NCBI GenBank assembly: GCA_037443685.1
Contig: JBBINX010000016.1
Span: forward strand, 1-31,621
Source of the DNA: JAHJRJ01 sp037443685
Lineage (GTDB): Bacteria; Bacteroidota; Ignavibacteria; UBA10030; BY39
DNA length: 31,621 bases
Direction: 5' to 3'
The position numbers were made by a program, and so were the translations under genes. How positions within the stretch are numbered: the first letter of the stretch is position 1; each line of letters begins with the position of its first letter. Shown one piece after another: positions 14,586-22,025 of the stretch. The notes beneath the pieces were generated by a model, which saw only the letters and a program-made list of their open reading frames with translations, was not told the origin of the DNA and did not search any database.

Positions 14586-15212
14586 TTACATTTTCACACT
14601 TACAATTACACCATCTCGTAGTGGAATTATTGTATTGAACAATTCACGCGAGGAATATACAAGTCGCGTGTACGTAAGCACACCTGCGGTTGCAGCATCG
14701 GGCTTTTCGTCTAATACTTTACCGTCCCATAGTGCGTTATCTGTAATCAATAGTCCACCTTTACGAAGTCGGGGCACAGCCTTACGAAAAACTTTGGGAT
14801 ATAGTTCCTTATCGACATCGTTAAAGATTATATCAAATTCACCATCAACAACATCGAATATGGAAAGCGCGGAACCGACATGAAACTGCAGACGATTAGA
14901 TATACGACCTTTGCGGAAATATTCCTTGGCTCTTTCTGCGTTCTCTTCATCTCTATCTGTACAGAGTACTACGCTATCTTTACCGGCTGCTTTTGCAAAC
15001 CAGTAAGCAGAGTATCCGAATCCCGAGCCCAATTCTAAAATTCTTTTTGCTCCAATTGCTTGTGTAATTACATATAGGAATCTTCCGACGAGGGCTCCAA
15101 CAATTGGAAAGTTCTTTTTAGCGGCGTATTCCTCCATTGCTGTCAATACAGCATCGCGATCAGGAATTACATCGTAAAGATAAGCTTCTATTTTAGGGTC
15201 GATAATATTCAT
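14586..15212 (-). CDS. O-methyltransferase, SAM-dependent (CCoAOMT-like)
   Basis: A 208-residue class I methyltransferase. The SAM-binding glycine motif I-L-E-L-G-S-G-F-G-Y-S-A lies at 58-69, the acidic ribose-binding residue in C-T-D-R-D at 84-88, and the post-motif D-I-I-F-N-D-V-D-K at about 127-135. G-G-L-L-I-T-D-N-A-L-W-D-G-K-V (152-166) contains the metal-binding Asp and Asn of the caffeoyl-CoA O-methyltransferase-like family, which methylates catechol-type hydroxyls. Bacterial members have varied and mostly unknown substrates. A predicted promoter at 15222-15250 would give an almost leaderless transcript. It is divergent from the hydrogenase operon, with 267 bases between the starts, and 163 bases separate it from the redox island. 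Confidence 0.9.
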   Translation of the reverse strand: MNIIDPKIEAYLYDVIPDRDAVLTAMEEYAAKKNFPIVGALVGRFLYVITQAIGAKRILELGSGFGYSAYWFAKAAGKDSVVLCTDRDEENAERAKEYFRKGRISNRLQFHVGSALSIFDVVDGEFDIIFNDVDKELYPKVFRKAVPRLRKGGLLITDNALWDGKVLDEKPDAATAGVLTYTRLVYSSRELFNTIIPLRDGVIVSVKM

Positions 15213-15221
15213 TCCAATTAA

Positions 15222-15250
15222 AAAATATGAAACATATTTACAAAAGTCAA
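15222..15250 (-). promoter_or_regulatory. Predicted promoter of the O-methyltransferase gene with overlapping palindrome
   Basis: The minus strand shows TTGACT (15250-15245), a 17-base spacer and TATTTT (15227-15222), like the secD promoter in its -35 box and spacing. The start of transcription would fall near 15215, only about three bases from the ATG. The palindrome AAATATGAAACATATTT (15223-15239) covers the -10 box and part of the spacer, so it could be an operator. Confidence 0.35.
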
Positions 15251-15297
15251 CAATTACAATCGTGTATATAAATATTATTTAAATCAGGATTTCAGTA

Positions 15298-15315
15298 TAA
15301 ATTTGTTAAATTTGT
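15298..15315. repeat. Perfect tandem 9-base repeat upstream of hoxE
   Basis: TAAATTTGT occurs twice without a gap. Each copy also fits the TAnnTTTG -7 element known from Bacteroidota promoters, but no matching -33 element is evident. It lies about 165-180 bases before hoxE and could be a binding site or a weak second promoter. Confidence 0.35.
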
Positions 15316-15352
15316 GTAAAATATCAACGGTAATCTCATTTTTGAAAAAAAA

Positions 15353-15385
15353 TTATATTTTATTTTTAAAAATTCGAAAATATAA
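15353..15385. promoter_or_regulatory. Perfect 9-base inverted repeat upstream of the hox sigma54-like promoter
   Basis: TTATATTTT (15353-15361) and AAAATATAA (15377-15385) are exact complements separated by 15 bases, ending about 42 bases before the -24 element. The placement would suit an activator site, but the arms are pure A/T in an AT-rich region, so chance is possible. Confidence 0.3.
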
Positions 15386-15427
15386 GCAAACAATATTGAA
15401 AATGGATTAAATATTAGTCTTTTTATA

Positions 15428-15443
15428 TGGCATAAGAATTGGA
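15428..15443 (+). promoter_or_regulatory. Sigma54-like -24/-12 promoter of the hox operon
   Basis: TGGCATAAGAATTGGA matches the RpoN consensus TGGCAC-N5-TTGCW: the -24 block TGGCA is perfect and TTG sits at the exact consensus spacing. The -12 GC dinucleotide reads GG instead. It lies about 37 bases before the hoxE ATG. A near copy precedes the second hydrogenase operon at 20943-20958. Confidence 0.5.
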
Positions 15444-15479
15444 TTAAAAAATAATAATATAGCTAAATTAAATATTTTA

Positions 15480-15980
15480 ATGGAAATAAATACAAAAACT
15501 AATATACAACCAGTGATCGACCCGAGATTTAAGTTACTTGACCGTTCATTAACAAAACATCAAAACAAGGGGGACGCTCTCATCGAAGTGCTACACGCAG
15601 CACAAGGTATTTTTGGCTACCTCGATGACGAACTCTTAGTTTACATTGCTCATAAATTGAAGATACCACTAAGTATGATTTATGGTGTTGCAACATTTTA
15701 TCATTATTTTCGATTAAAGCCTGTAGGTGAACACACATTTGTTTTGTGTACTGGAACAGCTTGTTATGTGAAAGGCGCCGATGAGATTCAGAAAGTTCTT
15801 GAACATAGATGTAATGTAAAATTTGGTGAAACAACCGCTGATAAAAAAGTATCTCTGATAGCGGCACGATGTGTAGGTTCGTGTGGGTTAGCTCCCGTGG
15901 CAGTACTTGATGAGGAAGTGGTCGGAAAACTAAACACCACTGACGCAATTACACGTGTAGAACAGTGGATTGGGAAATAG
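15480..15980 (+). CDS. hoxE: Bidirectional [NiFe] hydrogenase diaphorase subunit HoxE
   Basis: A 166-residue NuoE-like subunit with a thioredoxin-like [2Fe-2S] domain. Ligands are Cys90 and Cys95 (L-C-T-G-T-A-C) and Cys131 and Cys135 (R-C-V-G-S-C). The N-terminal helical part has the family pattern Y-G-V-A-T-F-Y-H-Y-F (68-77). HoxE transfers electrons within the diaphorase part of group 3d hydrogenases. The order hoxE-F-U-Y-H identifies it as Hox rather than a Complex I gene. It is the first gene of the operon, with no clear Shine-Dalgarno sequence at ATG 15480, and a sigma54-like element lies upstream. It is separated from hoxF by 14 bases. Confidence 0.93.
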   Translation: MEINTKTNIQPVIDPRFKLLDRSLTKHQNKGDALIEVLHAAQGIFGYLDDELLVYIAHKLKIPLSMIYGVATFYHYFRLKPVGEHTFVLCTGTACYVKGADEIQKVLEHRCNVKFGETTADKKVSLIAARCVGSCGLAPVAVLDEEVVGKLNTTDAITRVEQWIGK

Positions 15981-15987
15981 GAGGAAA
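15979..15987 (+). promoter_or_regulatory. Shine-Dalgarno sequence that sets the hoxF start
   Basis: AGGAGGAAA overlaps the hoxE stop and stands seven bases before ATG 15995. It favours that ATG over the earlier in-frame ATG at 15965, which lies inside hoxE. Confidence 0.8.
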
Positions 15988-15994
15988 TTACAAC

Positions 15995-17638
15995 ATGACC
16001 GTTGAAGAACTTAAAGAGTTGTCGCAAAAAGAAAAAGCTCGTCAACAGAAATTCAAATATCGGATTTTATATTGTTCGGCAGCTGGTTGTGTTTCGTGTG
16101 GTAGTGGATCTCTTAAAGATATTTTTAAAGAAGCATTCAAAGAAAATTCATTCGATAAAAAATGTGAACTCGTAGGAACAGGTTGTATGGGCTTATGCGG
16201 CGAAGGCCCTTTAGTAAAAATTTTACCCGATGGTACACTTTACAAAAAAGTTGATGCATCAATTGTGAAAAAAATTGTACGCGATCATCTGATAAATCAG
16301 CAAATAGTACAAGAAAATGTCATCGAGTTATCGCACCCGTTTTTTGCAAGCCAGCAGAAAATTGTTCTTAAAAACTGCGGCGAGATTAATGCCGACAGTA
16401 TTGAAGAATATATAGCAAGCGACGGTTACGGGGCTTTAGCAAAAGTATTAACTGAACAAAAACCTGAAGAAGTTATTGAAGAAATACGAAAAAGCGGATT
16501 GCGCGGCCGAGGCGGAGCCGGTTATCCTACAGGTTTGAAATGGGGTATTGTTCGCAAAGCAGTAAGCGAAAGAAAGTTTGTAATTTGTAACGCCGACGAA
16601 GGTGACCCAGGCGCTTTTATGGATCGTAGTATTTTAGAAGGTGATCCTCATCGCATTTTAGAAGGAATGGCAATTGCTGGTTACGCTGCTGGGGCGAGTC
16701 AAGGTTATATTTATGTACGAGCTGAATATCCCTTAGCAATTGAAAGATTAAAAACTGCTATTAAACTAGCTGAGCGGTTGGGACTATTAGGCAACAGAAT
16801 TTTTGAATCGAATTTTAATTTTAGAGTTGATTTGCGTATCGGAGCCGGTGCATTTGTTTGTGGTGAAGAAACGGCTTTACTCAGATCGATCGAGGGACGC
16901 AGGGGGCGGCCCCGTCCACGACCACCATATCCATCCGAAAAAGGTTTGTGGGGGATGCCTACATTAATCAACAACGTAGAAACCTTCGCAAATATTGCTC
17001 CGATTATTATTCGAAGTAGCGAATGGTTCTCGAAAATCGGGACTCCTAAAAGTCCGGGAACAAAAGTATTTGCCCTCGCTGGTCAAATTAAAAATACCGG
17101 ATTAATCGAAGTCCCGATGGGGATTACACTCCGCAAAATTGTTTTTGATATCGGAGGTGGCACACCCGATGGTACTGAATTCAAAGCAGTCCAAACCGGC
17201 GGTCCTTCCGGTGGGTGCATACCAATTGAACATTTAGATATACAGGTTGATTACGAAGCCCTCGCAACAGTCGGCTCAATGATGGGCAGCGGTGGTATGA
17301 TAGTCATGGATTCAACTTCAAAAATGGTTGAGGTTGCAAAATATTTTATGGAATTCAGCGTTGATGAGTCGTGCGGAAAATGTATCCCCTGCAGAGTAGG
17401 AACGAAACACATCCATTCGCTCCTCCATAAAATTTCAAAAAAGTCGGCTACTATCGAAGATATTCAACTACTCGAAGAACTCTGTGCAATGGTAAAAGAT
17501 ACAAGTCTTTGCGGATTAGGTCAATCGGCACCAAATCCGGTTTTTTCTACGCTCCGGTATTTCAGACATGAGTATGAAAAACTATTGAAGCCTGTCGAAA
17601 ATTATGTCCCGTCAAGCAAAATTTCAAATGAGAAATGA
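15995..17638 (+). CDS. hoxF: Bidirectional [NiFe] hydrogenase diaphorase subunit HoxF (NADH/FMN)
   Basis: A 547-residue NuoF-like flavoprotein that oxidises or reduces NAD(H) for the Hox hydrogenase. An N-terminal thioredoxin-like domain carries Cys27, Cys32, Cys35, Cys64 and Cys68. The NADH site is L-R-G-R-G-G-A-G-Y-P-T-G (169-180). The FMN region includes C-N-A-D-E-G-D-P-G-A (198-207) and R-I-G-A-G-A-F-V-C-G-E-E-T-A (281-294). The [4Fe-4S] N3-type ligands are Cys460, Cys463, Cys466 (S-C-G-K-C-I-P-C-R) and Cys506 (L-C-G-L-G-Q). It ends soon after, without the extra ferredoxin domain seen in many electron-bifurcating homologues, so simple NAD(H) coupling is more likely. Confidence 0.95.
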   Translation: MTVEELKELSQKEKARQQKFKYRILYCSAAGCVSCGSGSLKDIFKEAFKENSFDKKCELVGTGCMGLCGEGPLVKILPDGTLYKKVDASIVKKIVRDHLINQQIVQENVIELSHPFFASQQKIVLKNCGEINADSIEEYIASDGYGALAKVLTEQKPEEVIEEIRKSGLRGRGGAGYPTGLKWGIVRKAVSERKFVICNADEGDPGAFMDRSILEGDPHRILEGMAIAGYAAGASQGYIYVRAEYPLAIERLKTAIKLAERLGLLGNRIFESNFNFRVDLRIGAGAFVCGEETALLRSIEGRRGRPRPRPPYPSEKGLWGMPTLINNVETFANIAPIIIRSSEWFSKIGTPKSPGTKVFALAGQIKNTGLIEVPMGITLRKIVFDIGGGTPDGTEFKAVQTGGPSGGCIPIEHLDIQVDYEALATVGSMMGSGGMIVMDSTSKMVEVAKYFMEFSVDESCGKCIPCRVGTKHIHSLLHKISKKSATIEDIQLLEELCAMVKDTSLCGLGQSAPNPVFSTLRYFRHEYEKLLKPVENYVPSSKISNEK

Positions 17639-17652
17639 GGTAAGAACGAATC

Positions 17653-18384
17653 ATGGCAATATTAACAATTACTATAAATGGAGAACAACTAAGCGCTAAA
17701 GACGATGAATCGATTCTTGCTGTTGCACGTGAACATGGAATTAATATCCCAACTCTGTGTCATTTAGACGGTTTATCTGATATAGGTGCATGCCGCTTAT
17801 GTGTCGTAGAAATAGAAGGACAATCAAAGCTATCACCGGCATGTACAACCAAACCTCAAGAGGGGATGGTTATTCGTACCGACACAGACAAGCTAAAAAA
17901 ATACCGACGTATGATAATTGGACTGCTTGCGTCCGAAGGCAACCATCATTGTGCGGTATGCGTGGCGAACGGTAACTGCGAGTTACAGGATTTAGCTTAC
18001 GAAACCGGCTTAGTTTACGTACGTTTTCCATATTTGTATCCTAAAAAAGAGTTGGATGCAACTCATAAAGATTTCGTGAACGATCGGAACAGGTGTGTAC
18101 TCTGCACCAGGTGTGTTCGGGTTTGTCACGAAGTAGAAGCGGCGCACACTTGGGATATTTCAAACAGAGGAATTAATTGTGAAATAATTTCGGACTTGAA
18201 TCAGCCATGGGGGAAATCAAAAAGTTGTACAGGATGCGGTAAATGTGTTTTTGTTTGTCCCACTGCTGCAATGTTTGAAAAAGGATCAACCATTGCTGAA
18301 ATGGAAAAGCACCCCGAGTTTTTAAAATACATCGTAACTGCGCGGAAAAAACGAGAATGGATTAACATTGGGGAGGATCAATGA
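17653..18384 (+). CDS. hoxU: Bidirectional [NiFe] hydrogenase diaphorase subunit HoxU
   Basis: A 243-residue iron-sulfur subunit similar to the N-terminal part of NuoG. The [2Fe-2S] ligands are Cys36, Cys47, Cys50 and Cys64. A His-Cys3 [4Fe-4S] site follows (H-H-C-A-V-C, Cys100, Cys103, Cys109), and then two ferredoxin-type [4Fe-4S] motifs: Cys148, 151, 154, 158 and Cys192, 195, 198, 202. It wires electrons between HoxF/HoxE and HoxY. The length fits HoxU and not full-length NuoG, which also argues against a Complex I fragment. GAGG stands before ATG 17653, and its stop overlaps the hoxY start (ATGA). Confidence 0.95.
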   Translation: MAILTITINGEQLSAKDDESILAVAREHGINIPTLCHLDGLSDIGACRLCVVEIEGQSKLSPACTTKPQEGMVIRTDTDKLKKYRRMIIGLLASEGNHHCAVCVANGNCELQDLAYETGLVYVRFPYLYPKKELDATHKDFVNDRNRCVLCTRCVRVCHEVEAAHTWDISNRGINCEIISDLNQPWGKSKSCTGCGKCVFVCPTAAMFEKGSTIAEMEKHPEFLKYIVTARKKREWINIGEDQ

Positions 18385-18920
18385 TAAAACCAAAAGTAGC
18401 AACAGTCTGGTTAACCGGTTGTTCAGGTTGTCACATGTCGTTTCTTGACCTAGATGAACGCCTGATTGAACTTGCCGATAAAATGGAACTTGTTTTTTCA
18501 CCAATAATAGATATAAAGGATTTTCCGAATGATATAGATGTTACACTTGTCGAAGGAGCTATATCAAAAGATGAAGATGAGCACTTTGCTCATATCATAC
18601 GAAGAAATTCAAAGTATGTTGTATCCTTTGGCGATTGTGCTGTAACCGGAAATGTCACTGCGATGCGTAATAAATTTAACAATACCGAAATTTTGAATCG
18701 AGCCTATATAGAATTAGCTGAAAGTGAAGGAACCGTTCCGAACGACTATAATACGATAGCAAAAATGCTGCCTCAAGCACGCCCTTTGCACGAATTTATT
18801 AAAGTCGATGCTTTTATTCATGGATGTCCCCCAACTTCCGATCAAATTTGGTTTGCCGTATGCGAGTTGTTAGAAGGACGATTACCAGTGTTTTCGACAA
18901 TATATTTAAGATATGGTTAA
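18381..18920 (+). CDS. hoxY: Bidirectional [NiFe] hydrogenase small subunit HoxY
   Basis: A 179-residue small subunit of the hydrogenase module. The proximal [4Fe-4S] ligands are all Cys: Cys14 and Cys17 in T-G-C-S-G-C-H, Cys86 in F-G-D-C-A-V-T-G, and Cys149 in H-G-C-P-P. As usual for group 3d there are no further clusters, so it passes electrons straight to HoxU. It has no Tat signal and should be cytosolic. Its start overlaps the hoxU stop (ATGA), with GGGGAGG just upstream, and hoxH follows after six bases. The contrast with the group 3b small subunit downstream, which carries many extra cysteines and an Asp ligand, is clear. Confidence 0.96.
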   Translation: MIKPKVATVWLTGCSGCHMSFLDLDERLIELADKMELVFSPIIDIKDFPNDIDVTLVEGAISKDEDEHFAHIIRRNSKYVVSFGDCAVTGNVTAMRNKFNNTEILNRAYIELAESEGTVPNDYNTIAKMLPQARPLHEFIKVDAFIHGCPPTSDQIWFAVCELLEGRLPVFSTIYLRYG

Positions 18921-18926
18921 AATAAT

Positions 18927-20354
18927 ATGTCTAAAATAATTACAATAAAACCGGTTTCACGGATAGAAGGTCATGCAAAAATTACCGTGCACCTTGACGA
19001 TAAAAACAATGTGAAAGATGCACGTTTCCATGTTGATGAATTTCGGGGTTTTGAAAAATTTTGTGAAGGCCGGCTGATGTGGGAAATGCCCGGTATTACA
19101 TCACGGATATGCGGTATATGTCCAGCTAGTCATCTTGTTACATCGGCAAAAGCTGGTGACGATATTTTAGCGGTCGCTATACCCGAAACTGCAGAAAAGC
19201 TCCGACGAATGTTAACACTGGCACAATGGATCCAATCTCATGCACTTAGTTTTTTTCATCTCTCATCACCAGATTTTTTACTAGGGTTCGACTCTGATCC
19301 AATGAAACGGAATATATTCGGATTGATAGAAGAGCATAAAGAATTTGCACGACGAGGAATACGACTGCGTAAATTTGGGCAAGAGTTAATCGAAATATTG
19401 GGCGGGCGAAAAATTCACACTCCTTGGACAGTTGCTGGTGGTGTTCGCGAAAAGTTCGATGCATCTAAAAAAGACTACTTATTAAACTGGATTCCTGAAG
19501 TAAAACAAACAACTTTAGATGCTATTAAAACATTAAAAAACATACAAAAAAAATTTTCAAAGGATATACCAAATTTTGGAAACTTCAGGTCATTATTTAT
19601 CGGCATAGTCGCTGATGATGGTGCTTTAGAATATTATGACGGAAAGCTGCGTGTTATGGACAGCGATGGAAATATTACCGCAGATAAACTCAATCCAAAA
19701 TTATACACAGAATTTTTCGGCGAAATATCTGAAACTTGGTCGTATCTTAAATTTCCATACTATAAACCGTTAGGTTATCCGAAAGGAATGTTTCGTGTAG
19801 GTCCGCTTGCACGTGTGAATATATGCGATTATATCGACACTCCACTTGCTGAAACCGAGCGCAAAGTTTTTAAATCATACTCTGGCGATGCGGGAACTGT
19901 GAATAACTCGTTTTTCTATCATTACGCCCGGCTCATCGAAATTCTTTTCTCAATCGAAAAAATTGAAGAATTACTTAATGACCTAACAATTTTAGGTGAG
20001 CATATCAGGGCTAAAGCTATGGTTAATCGTGAAGAAGGGATTGGTTTTTGTGAGGCTCCACGTGGTACACTCTTTCATCATTACTGGGTTAACAGCGACG
20101 GGGTTATTCAAAAAGTAAATATGTTAATTGCAACAGCTCAAAACAATTTAGCAATGAACCGAACCGTCAGGCAACTCGCTATTCAATATTTAGATGGGTC
20201 AAAAATTTCTGAAGGTATGCTAAACAGAATTGAAGCGGGTATCAGATGTTTCGACCCATGCTTATCGTGCAGCACACATTTATTAGGAAAACTGCCTTTG
20301 CACGTTCAGTTATTCGATGCTGAAAATAAATTAATCGATGAAGTAAAAAGATGA
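18927..20354 (+). CDS. hoxH: Bidirectional [NiFe] hydrogenase large subunit HoxH
   Basis: A 475-residue catalytic subunit that splits or forms H2 at the Ni-Fe(CN)2CO site. The L1 motif R-I-C-G-I-C-P-A-S-H gives Cys62 and Cys65, and L2 D-P-C-L-S-C-S-T-H gives Cys445 and Cys448. Residues after His451 (24, starting L-L-G-K-L-P) form a C-terminal extension that is normally removed by a dedicated protease once nickel is inserted. The protease gene hoxW follows directly, overlapping the hoxH stop (ATGA). The N-terminal R-I-E-G-H motif (12-16) is present. The subunit order and motifs place it in group 3d, NAD-linked. Confidence 0.97.
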   Translation: MSKIITIKPVSRIEGHAKITVHLDDKNNVKDARFHVDEFRGFEKFCEGRLMWEMPGITSRICGICPASHLVTSAKAGDDILAVAIPETAEKLRRMLTLAQWIQSHALSFFHLSSPDFLLGFDSDPMKRNIFGLIEEHKEFARRGIRLRKFGQELIEILGGRKIHTPWTVAGGVREKFDASKKDYLLNWIPEVKQTTLDAIKTLKNIQKKFSKDIPNFGNFRSLFIGIVADDGALEYYDGKLRVMDSDGNITADKLNPKLYTEFFGEISETWSYLKFPYYKPLGYPKGMFRVGPLARVNICDYIDTPLAETERKVFKSYSGDAGTVNNSFFYHYARLIEILFSIEKIEELLNDLTILGEHIRAKAMVNREEGIGFCEAPRGTLFHHYWVNSDGVIQKVNMLIATAQNNLAMNRTVRQLAIQYLDGSKISEGMLNRIEAGIRCFDPCLSCSTHLLGKLPLHVQLFDAENKLIDEVKR

Positions 20355-20800
20355 ATAAGACTTTAGTAATCGGTTATGGTAATACAGTACGGGGAGATGA
20401 TGGAGCAGGAATCGCCGCTGTTGGTATCCTAAAAAAATATTATCCTCATTTTGATTTTTTATCAATCCACCAATTAACACCCGAATTAAGCGAGACCATG
20501 TCGAATTATCAAAGTGTATATTTTATAGATGCTAGTGTTGAAGTCGCTGAGGTTACTAAAATCAAACTTCAACCCGAAATTTCAACAGGTATATTAAATA
20601 CACATGTTGTGTCTCCCCAAAATTTATTGAATACATGTTTACATTTATATGGCAAAATTCCGAGCGAAACTATATTGTTCCATATTCCTGCGTATCATTA
20701 TGGTTTTTCCGAAGAGCTATCTGTTTCTACTCAAGAGAGAATTGAAGAATTAGTTGTGTATTTATCTGCTAGCGTAGGAACGAGCAATAAAAAAATATAA
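20351..20800 (+). CDS. hoxW: Hydrogenase maturation protease HoxW
   Basis: A 149-residue nickel-dependent endopeptidase of the HybD/HycI family that trims the C terminus of the HoxH precursor. The signature G-Y-G-N-T-V-R-G-D-D-G-A-G (8-20) contains the metal ligand Asp17. The other ligands are likely Asp60 (F-I-D-A) and His85 (L-N-T-H-V-V). It overlaps hoxH by ATGA, as expected for a protease specific to that subunit. A second, different member of the family serves the other hydrogenase at 25019. It is the last gene of the hox unit, with 202 bases of noncoding DNA following. Confidence 0.93.
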   Translation: MNKTLVIGYGNTVRGDDGAGIAAVGILKKYYPHFDFLSIHQLTPELSETMSNYQSVYFIDASVEVAEVTKIKLQPEISTGILNTHVVSPQNLLNTCLHLYGKIPSETILFHIPAYHYGFSEELSVSTQERIEELVVYLSASVGTSNKKI

Positions 20801-20909
20801 ATAATATTTTATACATAAGGAGACTGTGTTTAAATTTCCTACTCATTCTCAAAATTGAAAACTAATGCTCTATTTTTATTTAAAATAATATCGATAATAT
20901 TCTAAAACC

Positions 20910-20942
20910 CTTGAAATTGAATTACTAATATAGAGTTTCAAG
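20910..20942. promoter_or_regulatory. Inverted repeat abutting the second sigma54-like promoter
   Basis: CTTGAAA (20910-20916) and TTTCAAG (20936-20942) are exact complements with 19 bases between, and the right arm touches the -24 TGGCA block. It could be a regulator site controlling RNA polymerase access, or chance in AT-rich DNA. Confidence 0.3.
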
Positions 20943-20958
20943 TGGCATATATGTTGAA
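20943..20958 (+). promoter_or_regulatory. Sigma54-like -24/-12 promoter of the group 3b hydrogenase operon
   Basis: TGGCATATATGTTGAA carries a perfect -24 block and TTG at the consensus spacing, with GA in place of the -12 GC. It shares TGGCATA and the TTG position with the hox element at 15428. It lies 44 bases before the ATG of the beta subunit gene and makes the second hydrogenase an independent transcription unit. Confidence 0.5.
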
Positions 20959-21002
20959 AATATTCAAAAAAAAATTGTTAATAAACAAAACATTTAAATG
21001 AA

Positions 21003-22025
21003 ATGAGAATACTAAAGTTACCCAAAACAAATTTCAAGACGTTCATGGAAGGATTGCGAAATTACGGAGAAGTGCACATCCCCAAGAAAAAAAGCAATCA
21101 ATCGTTCGTCTTTGGTCCAATGGAAGATATATCAGAGATAGCCATGGATTACTTGAGAACTATCTGCCCACCTAAAAAATATTTTTTCAAACCGAAAGAA
21201 GTGGTAATTAATTACACCAACACAAAAGGTTTTGCTGAAGTGATAGAAGATGCTGATAAAAAAAATGTTTTATTCGGTTTGCATCCGTGCGATATTCACG
21301 GCTTAAAAATTTTGGATATTGTCTTCGGAACGAATTATCCCGATAAATATTATTTTGCACGGCGAAAAAATGTTATAGTAATCGGACTAAGCTGCATGCC
21401 CGATGATAAGTGTTTCTGCCGTTCGATGGCTACCGATGCTACCGAAGACGGTTTCGATCTTTTCTTATCCGAATTAAAATCTTCTTACTTACTTACGGTT
21501 GGTTCAAGTGTCGGCGACGATATATCAACCGATCTTAAACATCTATTAACAGACGTAACTAAGAAGGACACGATCGAATATCTAACAATCCGGAAAGATA
21601 GAAAAAATAAATTCACATTAAGTTTAGATTCATCCGATTTGCCCTACATACTCGAGTTGCAGCGTGAGAGTGAGGTGTGGGAAGAATTAGGTAAAAAATG
21701 TTTATGCTGCGGGAGCTGCTCGATGGTGTGTCCAACTTGTGCATGCTTCAACATTTATGATGTTCAAAATTTTTTGACTGATAACGGCGAGAGAGTCCGT
21801 CAGTGGGATTCGTGCTTGTTCAAAGATTATGCTGTTGTAGCGGGGGGACATAATTTTCGGGCAAACAGAGCAGACCGCGTAAAAAATCGATATTATGATA
21901 AGCAAAACGGTTTTGTATCGCAATACGGAAAACCAAGTTGCACAGGTTGCGGCAGATGTATTCAATACTGTCCAACAAAAATTCACGTGGTCGAAGTGTT
22001 TAACAAAGTAAGAGGAGAAATATAA
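21003..22025 (+). CDS. hydB: Group 3b [NiFe] hydrogenase (sulfhydrogenase) beta subunit, iron-sulfur
   Basis: A 340-residue iron-sulfur protein of the sulfhydrogenase beta/anaerobic sulfite reductase A-like family. A long N-terminal domain (G-L-H-P-C-D-I-H-G near 92-100, and Cys131, 137, 139) precedes two [4Fe-4S] ferredoxin motifs, the first within Cys233-Cys248 (C-L-C-C-G-S-C...C-P-T-C-A-C) and the second at Cys313, 316, 319, 323. It carries electrons between the flavin gamma subunit and the hydrogenase core. It is the first gene of the second hydrogenase operon, with no clear Shine-Dalgarno sequence, preceded by a sigma54-like element. Its stop overlaps the gamma start (TAATG). Confidence 0.92.
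   Translation: MRILKLPKTNFKTFMEGLRNYGEVHIPKKKSNQSFVFGPMEDISEIAMDYLRTICPPKKYFFKPKEVVINYTNTKGFAEVIEDADKKNVLFGLHPCDIHGLKILDIVFGTNYPDKYYFARRKNVIVIGLSCMPDDKCFCRSMATDATEDGFDLFLSELKSSYLLTVGSSVGDDISTDLKHLLTDVTKKDTIEYLTIRKDRKNKFTLSLDSSDLPYILELQRESEVWEELGKKCLCCGSCSMVCPTCACFNIYDVQNFLTDNGERVRQWDSCLFKDYAVVAGGHNFRANRADRVKNRYYDKQNGFVSQYGKPSCTGCGRCIQYCPTKIHVVEVFNKVRGEI

Noticed and set aside
15480..18384. hoxE, hoxF and hoxU as nuoE, nuoF and nuoG of Complex I
   Set aside because: The third subunit is only 243 residues, far shorter than NuoG, and the genes run directly into hydrogenase small and large subunits; no other nuo genes are present.
20817..20858. AAGGAGA followed by a GTG-started 10-codon ORF after hoxW, as a leader peptide or gene
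   Set aside because: The spacing to GTG is only about three bases, the peptide has no feature of a leader, and no attenuator-like hairpin follows. It may be a relic ribosome-binding site.
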